A DNA stretch of 64,000 nucleotides from Viola odorata. Lineage: Eukaryota > Streptophyta > Magnoliopsida > Malpighiales > Violaceae. Location of the stretch: assembly GCA_963691705.1 (NCBI GenBank), contig OY829539.1, positions 16,170,186 through 16,234,185 on the forward strand, read 5' to 3'. The position numbers were made by a program, and so were the translations under genes. Shown here piece after piece: positions 54,726 to 64,000 of the stretch (position 1 is its first letter; each line of letters starts with the position of its first letter). The notes beneath the pieces are model-generated. The model was not told the DNA's origin, did not search any database, and was given only the letters and a program-made list of their open reading frames with translations.

Positions 54726-55076
54726 TGGCACAAAAAAATATTGGGCCTGGCCTACTGGGCCCACCAGGCTGGGCCAAGACCACCCCAGCTGATGGGCTGG
54801 TGGGCTGATGGAGCCAACCCTTCTCTTTCTTATGCGCTGGGTCAAAGGCCCAACCTTTCTCTTCATGCGGCCTCGAGCGCGCGAGGCGCGCTCTCCTTCA
54901 CTTTGGGCTCGCACGGCCCAAGTGATGAATTTGAAAGTGGGAGTCGTTGCTCCCACTGTTCATCGTCTTCATCCTTCGTTGTCGGAGCTCCTGCCGGCGA
55001 CGATCGTCCGTCCGGCGATGAAGAAAACAAGATTTTCTTACATCAAAATAATTGGCATTGCGCCAGTAATTTAATA

Positions 55077-55203
55077 CTCCCTCCGGACCGCAATAATCGT
55101 CATTTTTCTACAGAATGTTACTGTACACTTTACTTAACTTTTTAGTGTTTATTTTACTGAATATTACTGTTTCAGGAAGTCAATTAATATGGTCCAGAGG
55201 GAG
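55077..55203. mobile_element. Stowaway-type MITE, 127 bp
   Basis: Inverted termini CTCCCTCCGGACC and GGTCCAGAGGGAG (one mismatch), flanked by TA duplications (55075-55076 and 55204-55205). CTCCCTCC termini and TA targets define Stowaway (Tc1/mariner-derived) MITEs. The homologous repeat at 47640 lacks it and has a single TA. Confidence 0.93.
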
Positions 55204-56363
55204 TAGTATAAATACAGAAAAATAATTTTAAAATTTTGATGCCGAATTAATTAAAAATGAATTAAAAAAATAGTTAACAAAACTTTTGAAATTCATCCGA
55301 ATCGTTTGACGATTCGTTACAACGAAGCAACGGATTTAAACTGGAGATTAAAATGAAGCTTTTTGAAAGCAAAATAGCAAGTCGTTTCATCAAAACACGA
55401 ATAAACCATTTTTGAAAACAATTGCGCAAAAACACTTTTAAAAATTTGAACTTGAGTAACTTCAACCAAAGGATTGAAGTAGGCTACTGCTCGTGATAGA
55501 GAGCAGTTCTAGAGAGAGAGAGATTATTTGTGAATTGGCAAAGAAAAACATTGAGGGAGTTCGCTATTTATAGGCGAGTTAAGTCGATGGGGGGATGACG
55601 TGTCGACGAGCAGTGGTGCCGATGGTTGTGTGGCTGAGGATTGTTGGCGAGGCTTGAGGTTGCTGGCCCAGGTGCATTAATGGCTCGTTGGAGGGATGAT
55701 CGAGGAATGACTTGATCGCGAAGAGATGAGGAGGAAGAAGCTTGCTTTCGGCTTTGTGCATGAACTGGGCAAAGTTGGCCATGTTCAACGTGGAAATTAT
55801 CACAGCCGCTTGATCTTGGTTGACTCTCTTAGTCAACCAGATCAATGGCTGTGATTAGTCTTGATCATCCCCTTTTGATTTTTGGCTCGTGTCAATGGTA
55901 CGAGCAATCTCTCCCTAAATTGAACGAAAACCAGAACCGAAAATACTAGGATATAGAATAAAATAAACTGAAATAATTAACATACAGCGAATGACGAAAA
56001 GTTCACTGTATGGCTTGATAAAAAATTCGCTTGTAAGTGACAAAAGTCGAATATAAAAAATGCTAAAATAAAAATTTGAACGAAAAGCAATGCGATATCG
56101 CGAGCTAGAAAAATAATAAAACATAAGTAGCTAATAAGCGACATTGTTAGACCCTTGGTTTCTAGAATTCTACTCGGAACCGACGCGAGTTCGAACAGAA
56201 AAAGCGATAAAAATATGAAAAAACTATGAAATAAAATTTAAATGACACAAGGCGCAAAAACAAACATCAAGTTGACGAAAATAAACAGGAGTATGATTTT
56301 ACAAAATTGACGACAAGAAATGTGAAAGACGAAAAATTTAAAATCAAAAAACGGGTAGCAACA

Positions 56364-56513
56364 GGTGGCTTGGGCTTGTTGTGCTAATTCGCGTTGCACC
56401 CGAGCCAAAGTGTGCCTAGTCTCATCCATTTGGACCATGAGAGAGGCTACAGCTGGATTGAGAGTGGAGTACTCATCCAAACTATCACCCAAAGGCACAT
56501 TTTCTTGAGACAT
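56364..56513 (-). pseudogene. Gag start of gag-only family relative
   Basis: ATG at 56513 (MSQENVPLGDSLDEYSTLNP, then LMVQMDETRHTLARVQRELA), preceded by TTTTTGCAG, a possible leader splice acceptor. The coiled-coil-like N terminus resembles that of the Gag at 1849. The frame is cut at the GGTGG duplication and resumes at 54037. Bases 56514-57564 are leader without a supportable gene. Confidence 0.65.
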
Positions 56514-57576
56514 AGTGGAAGGTACCTGCAAAAAGAAACAAACACAATTGATATATACAAAAAGGTTAGTCCCTCCTACACGTATTTCTCTCATGTTTCA
56601 CACAACTCTCTATTGTTCTTACCACTTTACCCTCTCAAATCTCTTCACATAAACCACACCTTAAGTTAACAAGACTCTAAGAATCAAGGAAAGTACCCAG
56701 AAGACCAAAGAAAACTAAGAACGGAAAGAAAGGTAAGAAAGCCGAATTAGTGCACAAGAAAAGTGATTGAAGTTGAACACAAAAACGACTTAGAGTAGAA
56801 TGCGTATGTAGGAAACAATAAAGGAAAAACCAATGACACAAAAGAAATGCTAGCTCAATCAAAAAGACAAAATAAAGGAGCTCTTGCTTGTGACTCACTC
56901 TCTTTGTTTTTTTTTTGTTTTTTTATATTTTGAGTAGATAAGTGCAAGAGTCTCAAGGAGTAAGAAGGGTGTATGACATGTATGAGTGTTTAAATGTGTA
57001 TGAAAACTAGTGGTAGCTAAATAAAAATTTACACTAAATGCCAAAAAGTGATGATATGGCAAGTAGAGATGAGGTGGCAAATTAGATGACTTGGCAATGA
57101 TGTGGCAAGTGAGGTGTCACAAGTGTGCAATAAATATCTAATAGAATATTCTATGCATATGCTAAATTAAATACTTGGTGGAGAATGAGTGAGATGTGGC
57201 TGGCTATGAGAAGAGCAAAGTGGATGACAACTATGCTAGCAAACAAAAGTTGGACCACAAGGACCGCATGACACACAAGAAACGTGTCTCATTTTCTATG
57301 CATATGGATGAATATTGAAGACACACATGAACAAGAAGAACGTTCAAGAGGAAGGAGATGAAGATTTGAAGATTTTGATGAACATAAACATAGATTTTTC
57401 GGCAAAAATGACCAAAACAAGATCAAGTCACATAAGACAAAAATATTTGGTCAAAAATGTCAAGAACTAAAAAATGCTCAAATTTTCAAACACTTCAAAG
57501 GACTTGGTCAAGATGATTTTTAAGGAATAAAAATACCAAAGCCAACCAAGTAAGCAGCCTTGAAGCTCCGCTACCA

Positions 57577-58404
57577 CATAGTGTAAGTCGACCTTCGTTT
57601 GGTGAGGCTTCGGCCAAGGAATGGACGGAGGATCTATCTCGCTTGTAGAGGATGGCATTTGGAGTTGTTTTGGGATTGAAGGGAGCGGATTAATATGAGT
57701 AAAGGAGTGCAAAAGCAAATGCAATGGAAGGGAATTAGATAGTAGATTGATGGATAAATGTTTACAAGGAAAATAACTTGTTAACTAGGCAAACCCTCCT
57801 AGAATAAGATCTAGGCAACCTTGCCGTTAGTTTACAAGGATCTCTCTTCGAGAATAACCCTCCCTAGTAGAACTAAGGCAACCTATTCGATAGAAAAGAT
57901 GAAGGAGTGATCGGTTTTAAGAACCCTAATGCTAGCCTAAAGATAGTGGTCTAAGTATGAGATTTACTCACAAATTCAAAGACAAGCCTAAATGAGCCTA
58001 TGACTCATTATTTATACTAGGCTATTCACAAGGGATAAATACCTAAATACCCTTAGATAAAGGGTCTTGAGCACCGGGCTTGGAGATGGGCTTCAGGACG
58101 CCTAGCGCAAGGCCTCATGGGAAGCTTGGCCTTGCGCGTAAAGGCTCATAGGTTGTTAGGGATCTTGGTGAGGCCCTTCTTGCTTTGGCCGACCAACTCA
58201 TAAGTTGTCTTGCCTTGGCTTTCCTCGATGGCCGAGTGGGTTGCGAACTTCAAGGGCCTCAAGGTGAGTGTGTTGGCGTGTATGCAAGTCACCCAATCAT
58301 CACGAGTCTTCAAGTCACTCTCCTCGTCCCTTAGAGCCTTCAAGAGTAAGGTCGTCGTGCCCTTGCTCCTAGTGAGGTAGCGATGTGTGGTCGTGCTCGT
58401 ATCA
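57577..58404 (-). repeat. LTR of minus-strand gag-only family relative, about 828 bp
   Basis: Minus-strand start TGATACGAGCACG at 58404; the primer site sits directly after its end at 57577. The length agrees with the 845-867-bp LTRs at the left of the window, but sequence similarity is limited to the ends and primer site, so it is a different subfamily. Confidence 0.65.
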
Positions 58405-58967
58405 GGCCCCTCTTTTCTTCTTTTTCTTTCCTTTTAAACTTACCAAAAATTATATATTTTTCCTTTTAAACTTAACTAAAATTATATTTTCTTCCTTTTT
58501 TTCTTTCTTTTAAACTTAATTAAAAGTACTCTTTTTTTCTTTTTATTTTTTATTTGAAATAGAAAATGTTATTAAGGAAGTTATATAAGAATTATTATGT
58601 GCAAAGAATTATTATCTCCGTAGTTATAAATAGAAAATTTTAATCATTTTTTTTCTTTTTTCCCTTTTTAACTTAAGTAAAAGACCTCCTTTCTTCCTTT
58701 TCTTTCTTTTAAACTTAATTAAAAGAGTTTATTTAAAACTTTAGATACACAAATTTATTATGGAATAAATTATGTAATAATTATGAGGATTTTTTTTCCA
58801 TAGTAAGAAATTGAAAATTTTAATAAGAGTAAAAGTATATTATTGTAAATTGTAATAGCCATGTCATCAGTTAACTATATGTATAAACTAAGACCATTAA
58901 TTATTAATAATACGACATATACTAGTAATATTACCATTAATCATTAGTTTAATAGATAGTTATTAAG
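58405..58967. other. Pyrimidine-rich degenerate repeat region
   Basis: Several copies of a TTCCTTTTCTTTCTTTTAAA-like unit followed by CTTAATTAAAAG (58410-58740), then A/T-rich sequence up to the Tat LTR. No gene seen. Confidence 0.6.
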
Positions 58968-59461
58968 TGATAACTATAGACGTAACTCTAGGGGCATTTT
59001 TGTCCTTATACCCCGCGTTAAGGCCGGAACACTGTAGCTCCCATTAGGCATTCGCCTCTGTGGCTACCGCCTCTTACCCCACATAACGACGAACCCTGGG
59101 ATGGTCGACATCAGCGGGGGGGTCTCACACGTTATCCAGCAACACGCATGGCGTTATCCCATCCTAGGCAAGACATGACGTCACTTGAGGTACCTGGGCG
59201 TTATCTTCCCTAGATATCGTCCACCCCCTAGAAATAACGCCCATATTTTGCCTATAAATACCCCACAATTCAAGACAAAAGGTAAGCCTACGATCGCTAG
59301 TCAAACCCCTGCCATTTGGAACAGCCATACTGATTTAAGCATCGGAGTGTTTACACCGGAGACCCCCTCCGGCGCTTCGCAGGTACACCGGACGGAAAGC
59401 ACAGAGATTCTGAATGGCCATTTTCCTCACCTACCCCTCTCTAGAACCCCGAATATTATCA
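58968..59461 (+). repeat. Tat 5' LTR, 494 bp
   Basis: TGATAACTATAG...GAATATTATCA. It has TATAAATA at 59253-59260 and the LTR hairpin at 59354-59374 (7 of 8 pairs). It shares GGGATGGTCGACATCAGCGG with the LTR at 33423. The bases after it (CTGATGCTTTCATTGAGAGC) sit where a primer site is expected; I cannot assign the tRNA with confidence. Confidence 0.82.
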
Positions 59462-59547
59462 AACTGATGCTTTCATTGAGAGCTTTGGTTTGATTAAGTG
59501 AGCATCCTTAATAGCCAAACTCTGTCTTTTCTAGAACTTAGAGGATC

Positions 59548-62040
59548 ATGGCTTCTAATTCAGAATCTACACCTCCTCAATCCCATGGTATTATTTTTGC
59601 TCCTCGTAGAGAACTTTTTCCTTCTACTTCTGTCAATGTTTTTGCCACAGTACAGGGAACTCCTTCTGGGCAAACGGATTTTCTTTCTAGGCCAACGATG
59701 GGAACATCCTTCCCCTAGATTAGCATTCCACCTTCCTAAATGGCAGGATCTAGCTATTCCACTCCCCCTCCAATGGGATCTGTAATAGATAACGCGAACA
59801 ATCTTTGGGCGAACTCTTTGTTAGCTTTACGTGCCCAAGTGGACTAGTTGACTGCATTAGCCGCAGGACCGACTCCTAATGCTCCAGGATCTGTTGTTTC
59901 TCCTCATTTGATATTCACTTTCACCCCGTCCATTGTTACTGATCAACCGTTATCACCTCGGCAACATGGGAGCACCCCGCTGACCTTGCCCGCTACAACG
60001 ACCCCTATCAACTTTATGCAACTCGCACATGGGCGAGTAGAACCCTCCGCGCAGCACATGCGATAAATCCCCATTTCCCAAGAGGAACAATGGCATGACG
60101 AGTACAGAGATCGTTGGGATGGTAGGCGAGAGGAAATGGTCATTGATGTATCCCTCAAACACAGTGAAAGATCGAGTAGCAGAAGATATCAAACCCGTTC
60201 ACCAAGGAGTCGTAGCCCATCCCCTAGGTGACATCATGCACTCGATCCTAGAGACTAGAGGCATCGTAGGGAAATTTCTCCTCCCCGTCGTCCTCGTGAA
60301 ATCCTTGATGATACCTTAAGTCATCCGTTCAGCTATCGCATAACTCATCACAGAGTCAGTCGGCACGTGAAACTCCCCTCGGAGTCGTATGACAGCACTA
60401 AGGATCCCATCTCTCACCTTAACAAGGTGAAAGACTTCGTACAGTTCCAAACTCACAGCGATGTGGCCTTATGCTAGATATTTGTTATGACACTATCAGG
60501 AGTCGCACGTCTTTGGTTTGAAGGACTCCCCGCCAGATCCATAGACAGTTTTTCGCAGCTAGAAGCCAAGTTTTGAAGTCGATTTAGCATGGCCGTTCCT
60601 ATTAGGAAGTCAGCAGCAACCTTGTTTGACATATACCGAGGACCTCAGGAATCTCTGAAAGAGTTCCTTGGACGTTTTGATATGGAGATGTCGTTAACGC
60701 CAGGCGTCACCATTGATTTTACTGTGGAAGCCTTAAAGCGAAACTGTTGTTATGGAAAATTATAGGACACGTTAATGGTAGACCCTCCAGCGACTTTGGA
60801 CGCGCTAAGGCTGAAGGCTCATAATTATGCAAGGATGGAGGAAGAGGAACACAGGGATAACATTCAAAATGTGCCGCAAAATGCACCCCATGCATCTAGC
60901 ACACTTACCAGCACGACCCTTGACGCTCGCACCATTGACGATTACGCCCAGAGAAAAGATCACATCCCAAGAGCCTCGAACCGTCAAAGAGGCAACTCTT
61001 CAAGGGGGAGATCCGGCAACTTCCCCGCTCAGCGACAGGCAGACCCGCCCAAGGGCCGAGTTTATGACCCTGATCTCCCTTCCCTCATACTTTCGAGAGC
61101 AGAAATTTTAATAATCGTTCAACAACGAAATCTGCCTATCCGTTATCCATCCCCTGTGAAACCCGGGGTGATAATGGGAGTGAGGGAGAACGCTTTTTGC
61201 AAGTTCCATAAAGTGAAGGGACACTCCACTGATGTATGTAGGGAGTTAAAGTTGGCGATAGAGTGTCTAGTGGAAGAAGGATATCACGGAGAATTCGCCA
61301 CCAAGGTGAAAGAAGAAGCTAGGAATAACCCGACAAATAGGACCCCAGACAGCAAACAAGCGCCCCCTCACGCAGAGAGAGACGATGCCACCTCTAGTGG
61401 GAGAGTCAAGGAGACACTGACAATCCATGATGATGACATTCCCATCATCAACATCATAGCTGGAGGGACGCCATACCTCGACGAGACTGTAACGTTAACG
61501 CCCACTACAGGGAACAAGCGGAAAAGAGAAGGTGTGTTAATAAAAAGTGAAGCGATAAGTGTGTTAGACCGAATGGTGTTATCCTTCTCTGAGGAAGACG
61601 AGAAGGACGTCATTTTTTTACATAATGATGCATTAGTAGTCGCACCCATCATTGGCAATCATGGAGTCAGAAGAACCCTCATCGATAACGGAAGTGCGGT
61701 AAATTTATTTTCATTGGAGGCTTACAACCTCATGAAGCATCCCGGCAGTGAGTTGACACCTTACAAAAAGCCGATAATCGGGGTGGATGGAGTTCCTATC
61801 CTAGTGACTGGAGTCACCTTACTGCCTATGTATTTTAGAGAAGATACGTCCAAAAGGTCGGAGGAATTGTTATTCTTGGTCGTGGATCTTACCTTTCCCT
61901 ATAACGCCATACTTGGACGTCCGTTTCTTAATCATTTTGGTGCAGCGATATCCCAAAAGCACATGAGGTTAAAGTATCCCTCATGGGATGGAGTGGTCAC
62001 AGTTAAAGGCGATTAGAAGCTGGCAGCTGAATGTTACCTA
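59548..62040 (+). pseudogene. Tat gag and protease start, decayed in its first half
   Basis: ATG at 59548 (MASNSESTPPQSHGIIFAPR) with a stop after 56 codons. Gag domain sequence then appears with stops at about 60476, 60575 and 60763 (ALC*IFVM, AKF*SRF, GKL*DTL). From 60775 to 62016 the frame is open: RSGNFPAQRQADPPKGRVYD, zinc segment CKFHKVKGHSTDVC, protease RTLIDNGSAVNLFSLEAYNL, ILGRPFLNHFGAAI. It ends at a TAG (62014) close to the insertion. In this copy the codon matching the 21779 TGA is sense (Arg). Confidence 0.85.
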
Positions 62041-62744
62041 TGATACGGTTCAAGGATCGCACCAAGAAGCCCAAGTCGGCTAGGGTTTGGCAAAAGAGAG
62101 CACGAATTAATATTTCCTATTTTTATGTGCTTTAATTACTATGTAGAGCTTCGGCTTAATTAGGAGTTTATTTTGTATAGGAATTAATTATTTAGGTAAC
62201 TATCTATTATTAGTAGTTCTATTTCTAGGAAGACTTGTATTGTAAAACGCCTATTTAAAGGCTTGCTTATTATTAATAAAATTAGATCAGAATTTCCATC
62301 AAACACCTTACCAAATCCCCGTTTACATTATTCTACCTTCTTACTTTCTTGATCTCCGGTGCAAGTCATTCTTGTGTTTAACTTAGCCGTGGACTCGGTT
62401 AGGGCTAGTGAACTAGTGTGGCGTGAGCAAAGCATGGCATTTGTGGAGTCAAGTGTGGAAGGAGCGTGAGCAAGCGTGTTGGCGATTCGTGGATTCAATC
62501 GTTGTGAAGATTGTGGATTCAATCTTTTTGCTAAAGGGTGGATTCTCTTTAGGGTGCGACTAGGGCGTACTTAGGCAAGTGGACTCTTGCCAACAACCAT
62601 CAACTCGAAGGGTGGATTCCTTTCAAGACAACCAAGAACTTTCGTGGAGAACAAAATGGGATTTTCAATCAATTCCGAGCATCAAACCTACAAGAGAACT
62701 AGATCGTCACTTATGCGCATCTTGGCCTAGCTAGGATCGTATCA
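62041..62744 (+). repeat. 5' LTR of second gag-only-family element, 704 bp
   Basis: TGATACG...CGTATCA. Compared with the LTRs at 727/3125 it lacks about 140-160 bases in the GC-rich middle and has TTTTGTATAGG in place of TTTTAATTAGG. The first 283 bases differ from the 63718 copy at two positions by eye. Confidence 0.9.
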
Positions 62745-62746
62745 GC

Positions 62747-62758
62747 TGGTAGCGGAGC
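62747..62758 (+). promoter_or_regulatory. Primer-binding site, initiator tRNA-Met-like
   Basis: TGGTAGCGGAGC, identical to that at 1574-1585, two bases after the LTR. Confidence 0.8.
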
Positions 62759-63277
62759 TCAAGGGTGTTCTAGGTTTGGTAAGAAAATCCCATCTATCTT
62801 TTAGTTTTTTTTGTTGAGTCAAAAAGAGTCACAAAATCAAAAGTGTCATCAAAATTTTCTGTTTTGAGTCTTTGTCGATTTAGAAGTTCTAAATCAAAGT
62901 CGAGTATTTTTTTATATTTTTATATTTTAGTCAGTTTATTAGTCCTAAACCAAGTCAGTTTGTGTTGAGTCTGTTTGTCCTTTTTATTTATTTATATAAG
63001 TCACAAAAATAGTCCATAAAAAAGAATCATACAAAAGAGTCACCAAAAACAGTCCACCAAAGTGTCAGTGTCGAAATTGTATTTCAATATATACCTATTG
63101 GAATTAGATTTTAGTGAGTCTTAGTTCGTTGGAAAGGTCTGTCTGTCAGGAGTCTGAATCAAGAATAATCAGGTGATTCGGACATCGGAGTAAAAAGCTG
63201 CACCCGAAATACTAAACTGTGTTCACCGAAAACAGATTTGCACTTTCTTGTGTTAAAATTTGCTTGAAGTGAATAAG

Positions 63278-63760
63278 ATGGCGGAAGCAAGGCTTGAAGC
63301 TGAGAGAGGAGAAGTGATTGAGCTTATTAAGAAGCTGATGCAGAGGTTTGATAATCTTGAAGGGAAGCGCAAAAGAGAAGACTACTCGAGAACTATGGCT
63401 TGTATGGAATACAAAGGAAGGATGCGTCTTCTCTTGATAAAATCAGATTTGCTTGAGTATGTGGAAACATTTGGAGAGTATGATCCCTTAGTTTATTACT
63501 CAATTAATACTCAAGGAATCAAGGAAGGATCGCCGTCGTTTTGGAGTTATTTGAATAAAATTGAAGGACGAGCGATTGGGAATTTTGATCATAGCGTTGC
63601 ATTGAGGAAAGATTATGAGGTCATGATAACACCAATTTGTGCAACCTATGGATTGAATGAGGAAGAAATTCTATGGAGATACAATCTGTCCTTGGAGAAT
63701 TTTATGGATCACGGGAATGATACGGTTCAAGGATCGCACCAAGAAGCCCAAGTCGGCTAG
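63278..63760 (+). CDS. 160-residue protein of unknown function carried by LTR element
   Basis: ATG at 63278 (MAEARLEAERGEVIELIKKL). Charged, helical N terminus (MQRFDNLEGKRKREDYSRTM), then a compact part (LIKSDLLEYVETFGEYDPLV, GSPSFWSYLNKIEGRAIGNF, LRKDYEVMITPICATYGLNE, RYNLSLENF). No zinc knuckle, no Gag domain that I recognise, and no enzyme motif. The frame is undamaged and its last 14 codons lie inside the 3' LTR, with the stop in GTCGGCTAG. Either a diverged matrix-like Gag piece or unrelated captured sequence; I cannot decide. Confidence 0.6.
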   Translation: MAEARLEAERGEVIELIKKLMQRFDNLEGKRKREDYSRTMACMEYKGRMRLLLIKSDLLEYVETFGEYDPLVYYSINTQGIKEGSPSFWSYLNKIEGRAIGNFDHSVALRKDYEVMITPICATYGLNEEEILWRYNLSLENFMDHGNDTVQGSHQEAQVG

Positions 63761-64000
63761 GGTTTGGCAAAAGAGAGCACGAATTAATATTTCCTATTTT
63801 TATGTGCTTTAATTACTATGTAGAGCTTCAGCTTAATTAGGAGTTTATTTTGTATAGGAATTAATTATTTAGGTAACTATCTATTATTAGTAGTTCTATT
63901 TCTAGGAAGACTTGTATTGTAAAACGCCTATTTAAAGGTTTGCTTATTATTAATAAAATTAGATCAGAATTTCCATCAAACACCTTACCAAATCCCCGTT
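63718..64000 (+). repeat. 3' LTR of second gag-only-family element (cut by window end)
   Basis: Starts TGATACGGTTC directly after the ORF region and follows the 62041 copy to the last base of the window. Confidence 0.9.

Larger units (their letters stand above)
54043..56363 (+). mobile_element. LTR-type insertion, probably a large solo LTR, in gag of the minus-strand element
   Basis: Begins TATCGCACCCCC and ends GGGTAGCAACA, flanked by a perfect 5-bp duplication GGTGG (54038-54042 and 56364-56368) within gag sequence. Typical TG...CA ends would require TGTCGCACC at the left, one base changed. Inside I see no recognisable gag or pol, so a 2.3-kb solo LTR or a heavily deleted element is most likely. 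It contains the repeat shared with 47445-47700, the MITE and a 28-bp microtandem at 54608-54725. Confidence 0.7.
53131..58404 (-). mobile_element. Minus-strand relative of the gag-only family, fragmentary
   Basis: Read on the minus strand: LTR 58404-57577 (starts TGATACGAGC), primer site TGGTAGCGGAGC (57576-57565), about 1 kb leader, gag start (56513), gag continuation (54037-53131) and then truncation by the plus-strand LTR fragment. The gag is split by the LTR-type insertion at 54043-56363. The 12-base primer site equals that of the elements at 1574 and 62747. Confidence 0.72.
58968..62040 (+). mobile_element. Second Tat element, 5' part (continues beyond the insertion at 62041)
   Basis: LTR 58968-59461, leader, decayed gag and protease start up to AATGTTACCTA, where a gag-only-family element is inserted. 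Its gag is clearly homologous to that at 20114-21781. The remainder would lie past the window end. Confidence 0.85.
62041..64000 (+). mobile_element. Second gag-only-family LTR element with a different coding region
   Basis: LTR 62041-62744, primer site 62747-62758, leader, a 160-codon ORF, then the beginning of the 3' LTR (63718 to window end). LTR and leader belong to the same family as 1-3991, but the internal region is only 973 bp and its ORF is not the CCHC Gag. It is inserted in the Tat gag; the target duplication should be ACCTA, to be confirmed past the right edge. Confidence 0.88.

Noticed and set aside
54741..55145. Plus-strand ORF of 134 codons with a Ser-rich segment
   Set aside because: It lies in a repetitive LTR-like insertion; the copy at 47404-47648 keeps only part of it, with frame differences, so no coding constraint is evident.
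57467..57724. Minus-strand ORF of 85 codons
   Set aside because: It overlaps the primer-binding site and the LTR end of the minus-strand element, so it is leader/LTR sequence.

Overview
This is a piece of plant nuclear genome, almost certainly a eudicot, made nearly entirely of transposable elements nested inside one another. There is no prokaryotic-style gene organisation. The window holds Ty3/Gypsy retrotransposons of the Athila and Tat branches, small gag-only LTR elements, a PIF/Harbinger and a hAT DNA transposon, a Stowaway MITE, and broken pieces of plant genes (an early-nodulin-like phytocyanin, an LRR receptor kinase and calcium-dependent protein kinase exons). The species cannot be named from what I can see.

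Layout. 1-3991: tandem gag-only element sharing a middle LTR. 3992-4506: 35/70-bp minisatellite, which resumes at 35649. 4507-35648: one Athila-type element flanked by the 5-bp duplication GTGGG. Its gag-protease section is replaced by about 5 kb of foreign DNA (hAT 6496-9475, phytocyanin pseudogene, LRR-kinase 5' end). It then has protease/RT/RNase H/integrase, an env-position ORF, a 3' UTR and a 3' LTR. That 3' LTR is broken twice: by a 14-kb Tat element (20000-33979, TSD CAGTA) and by a Tat solo LTR (35035-35606, TSD GCAGG). The Tat element carries four antisense coding units between integrase and 3' LTR. 35649-39204 and 44698-47400: old unidentified repeats split by a PIF/Harbinger element (39205-44694, TSD TTA) with a Myb-like gene and a DDE transposase gene. 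47445-53130: a diverged plus-strand LTR of the gag-only family, broken by a minus-strand, internally deleted Athila (48295-52994, TSD AACCT). 53131-58404: a minus-strand relative of the gag-only family whose gag is split by another LTR-type insertion (54043-56363, TSD GGTGG), itself hit by a Stowaway MITE. 58968-62040: the 5' part of a second Tat element with a decayed gag, interrupted by a second, differently loaded gag-only-family element (62041 to the window end).

None of the autonomous elements is intact: every long coding region has stops, frameshifts or deletions. The nearest to intact are the gag at 1849-3084, the 160-residue ORF at 63278-63760, and the Harbinger transposase (one in-frame stop). 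The gag-only elements would need enzymes supplied by another element. LTR, target-site and hairpin details allow a relative insertion history to be read directly from the sequence.
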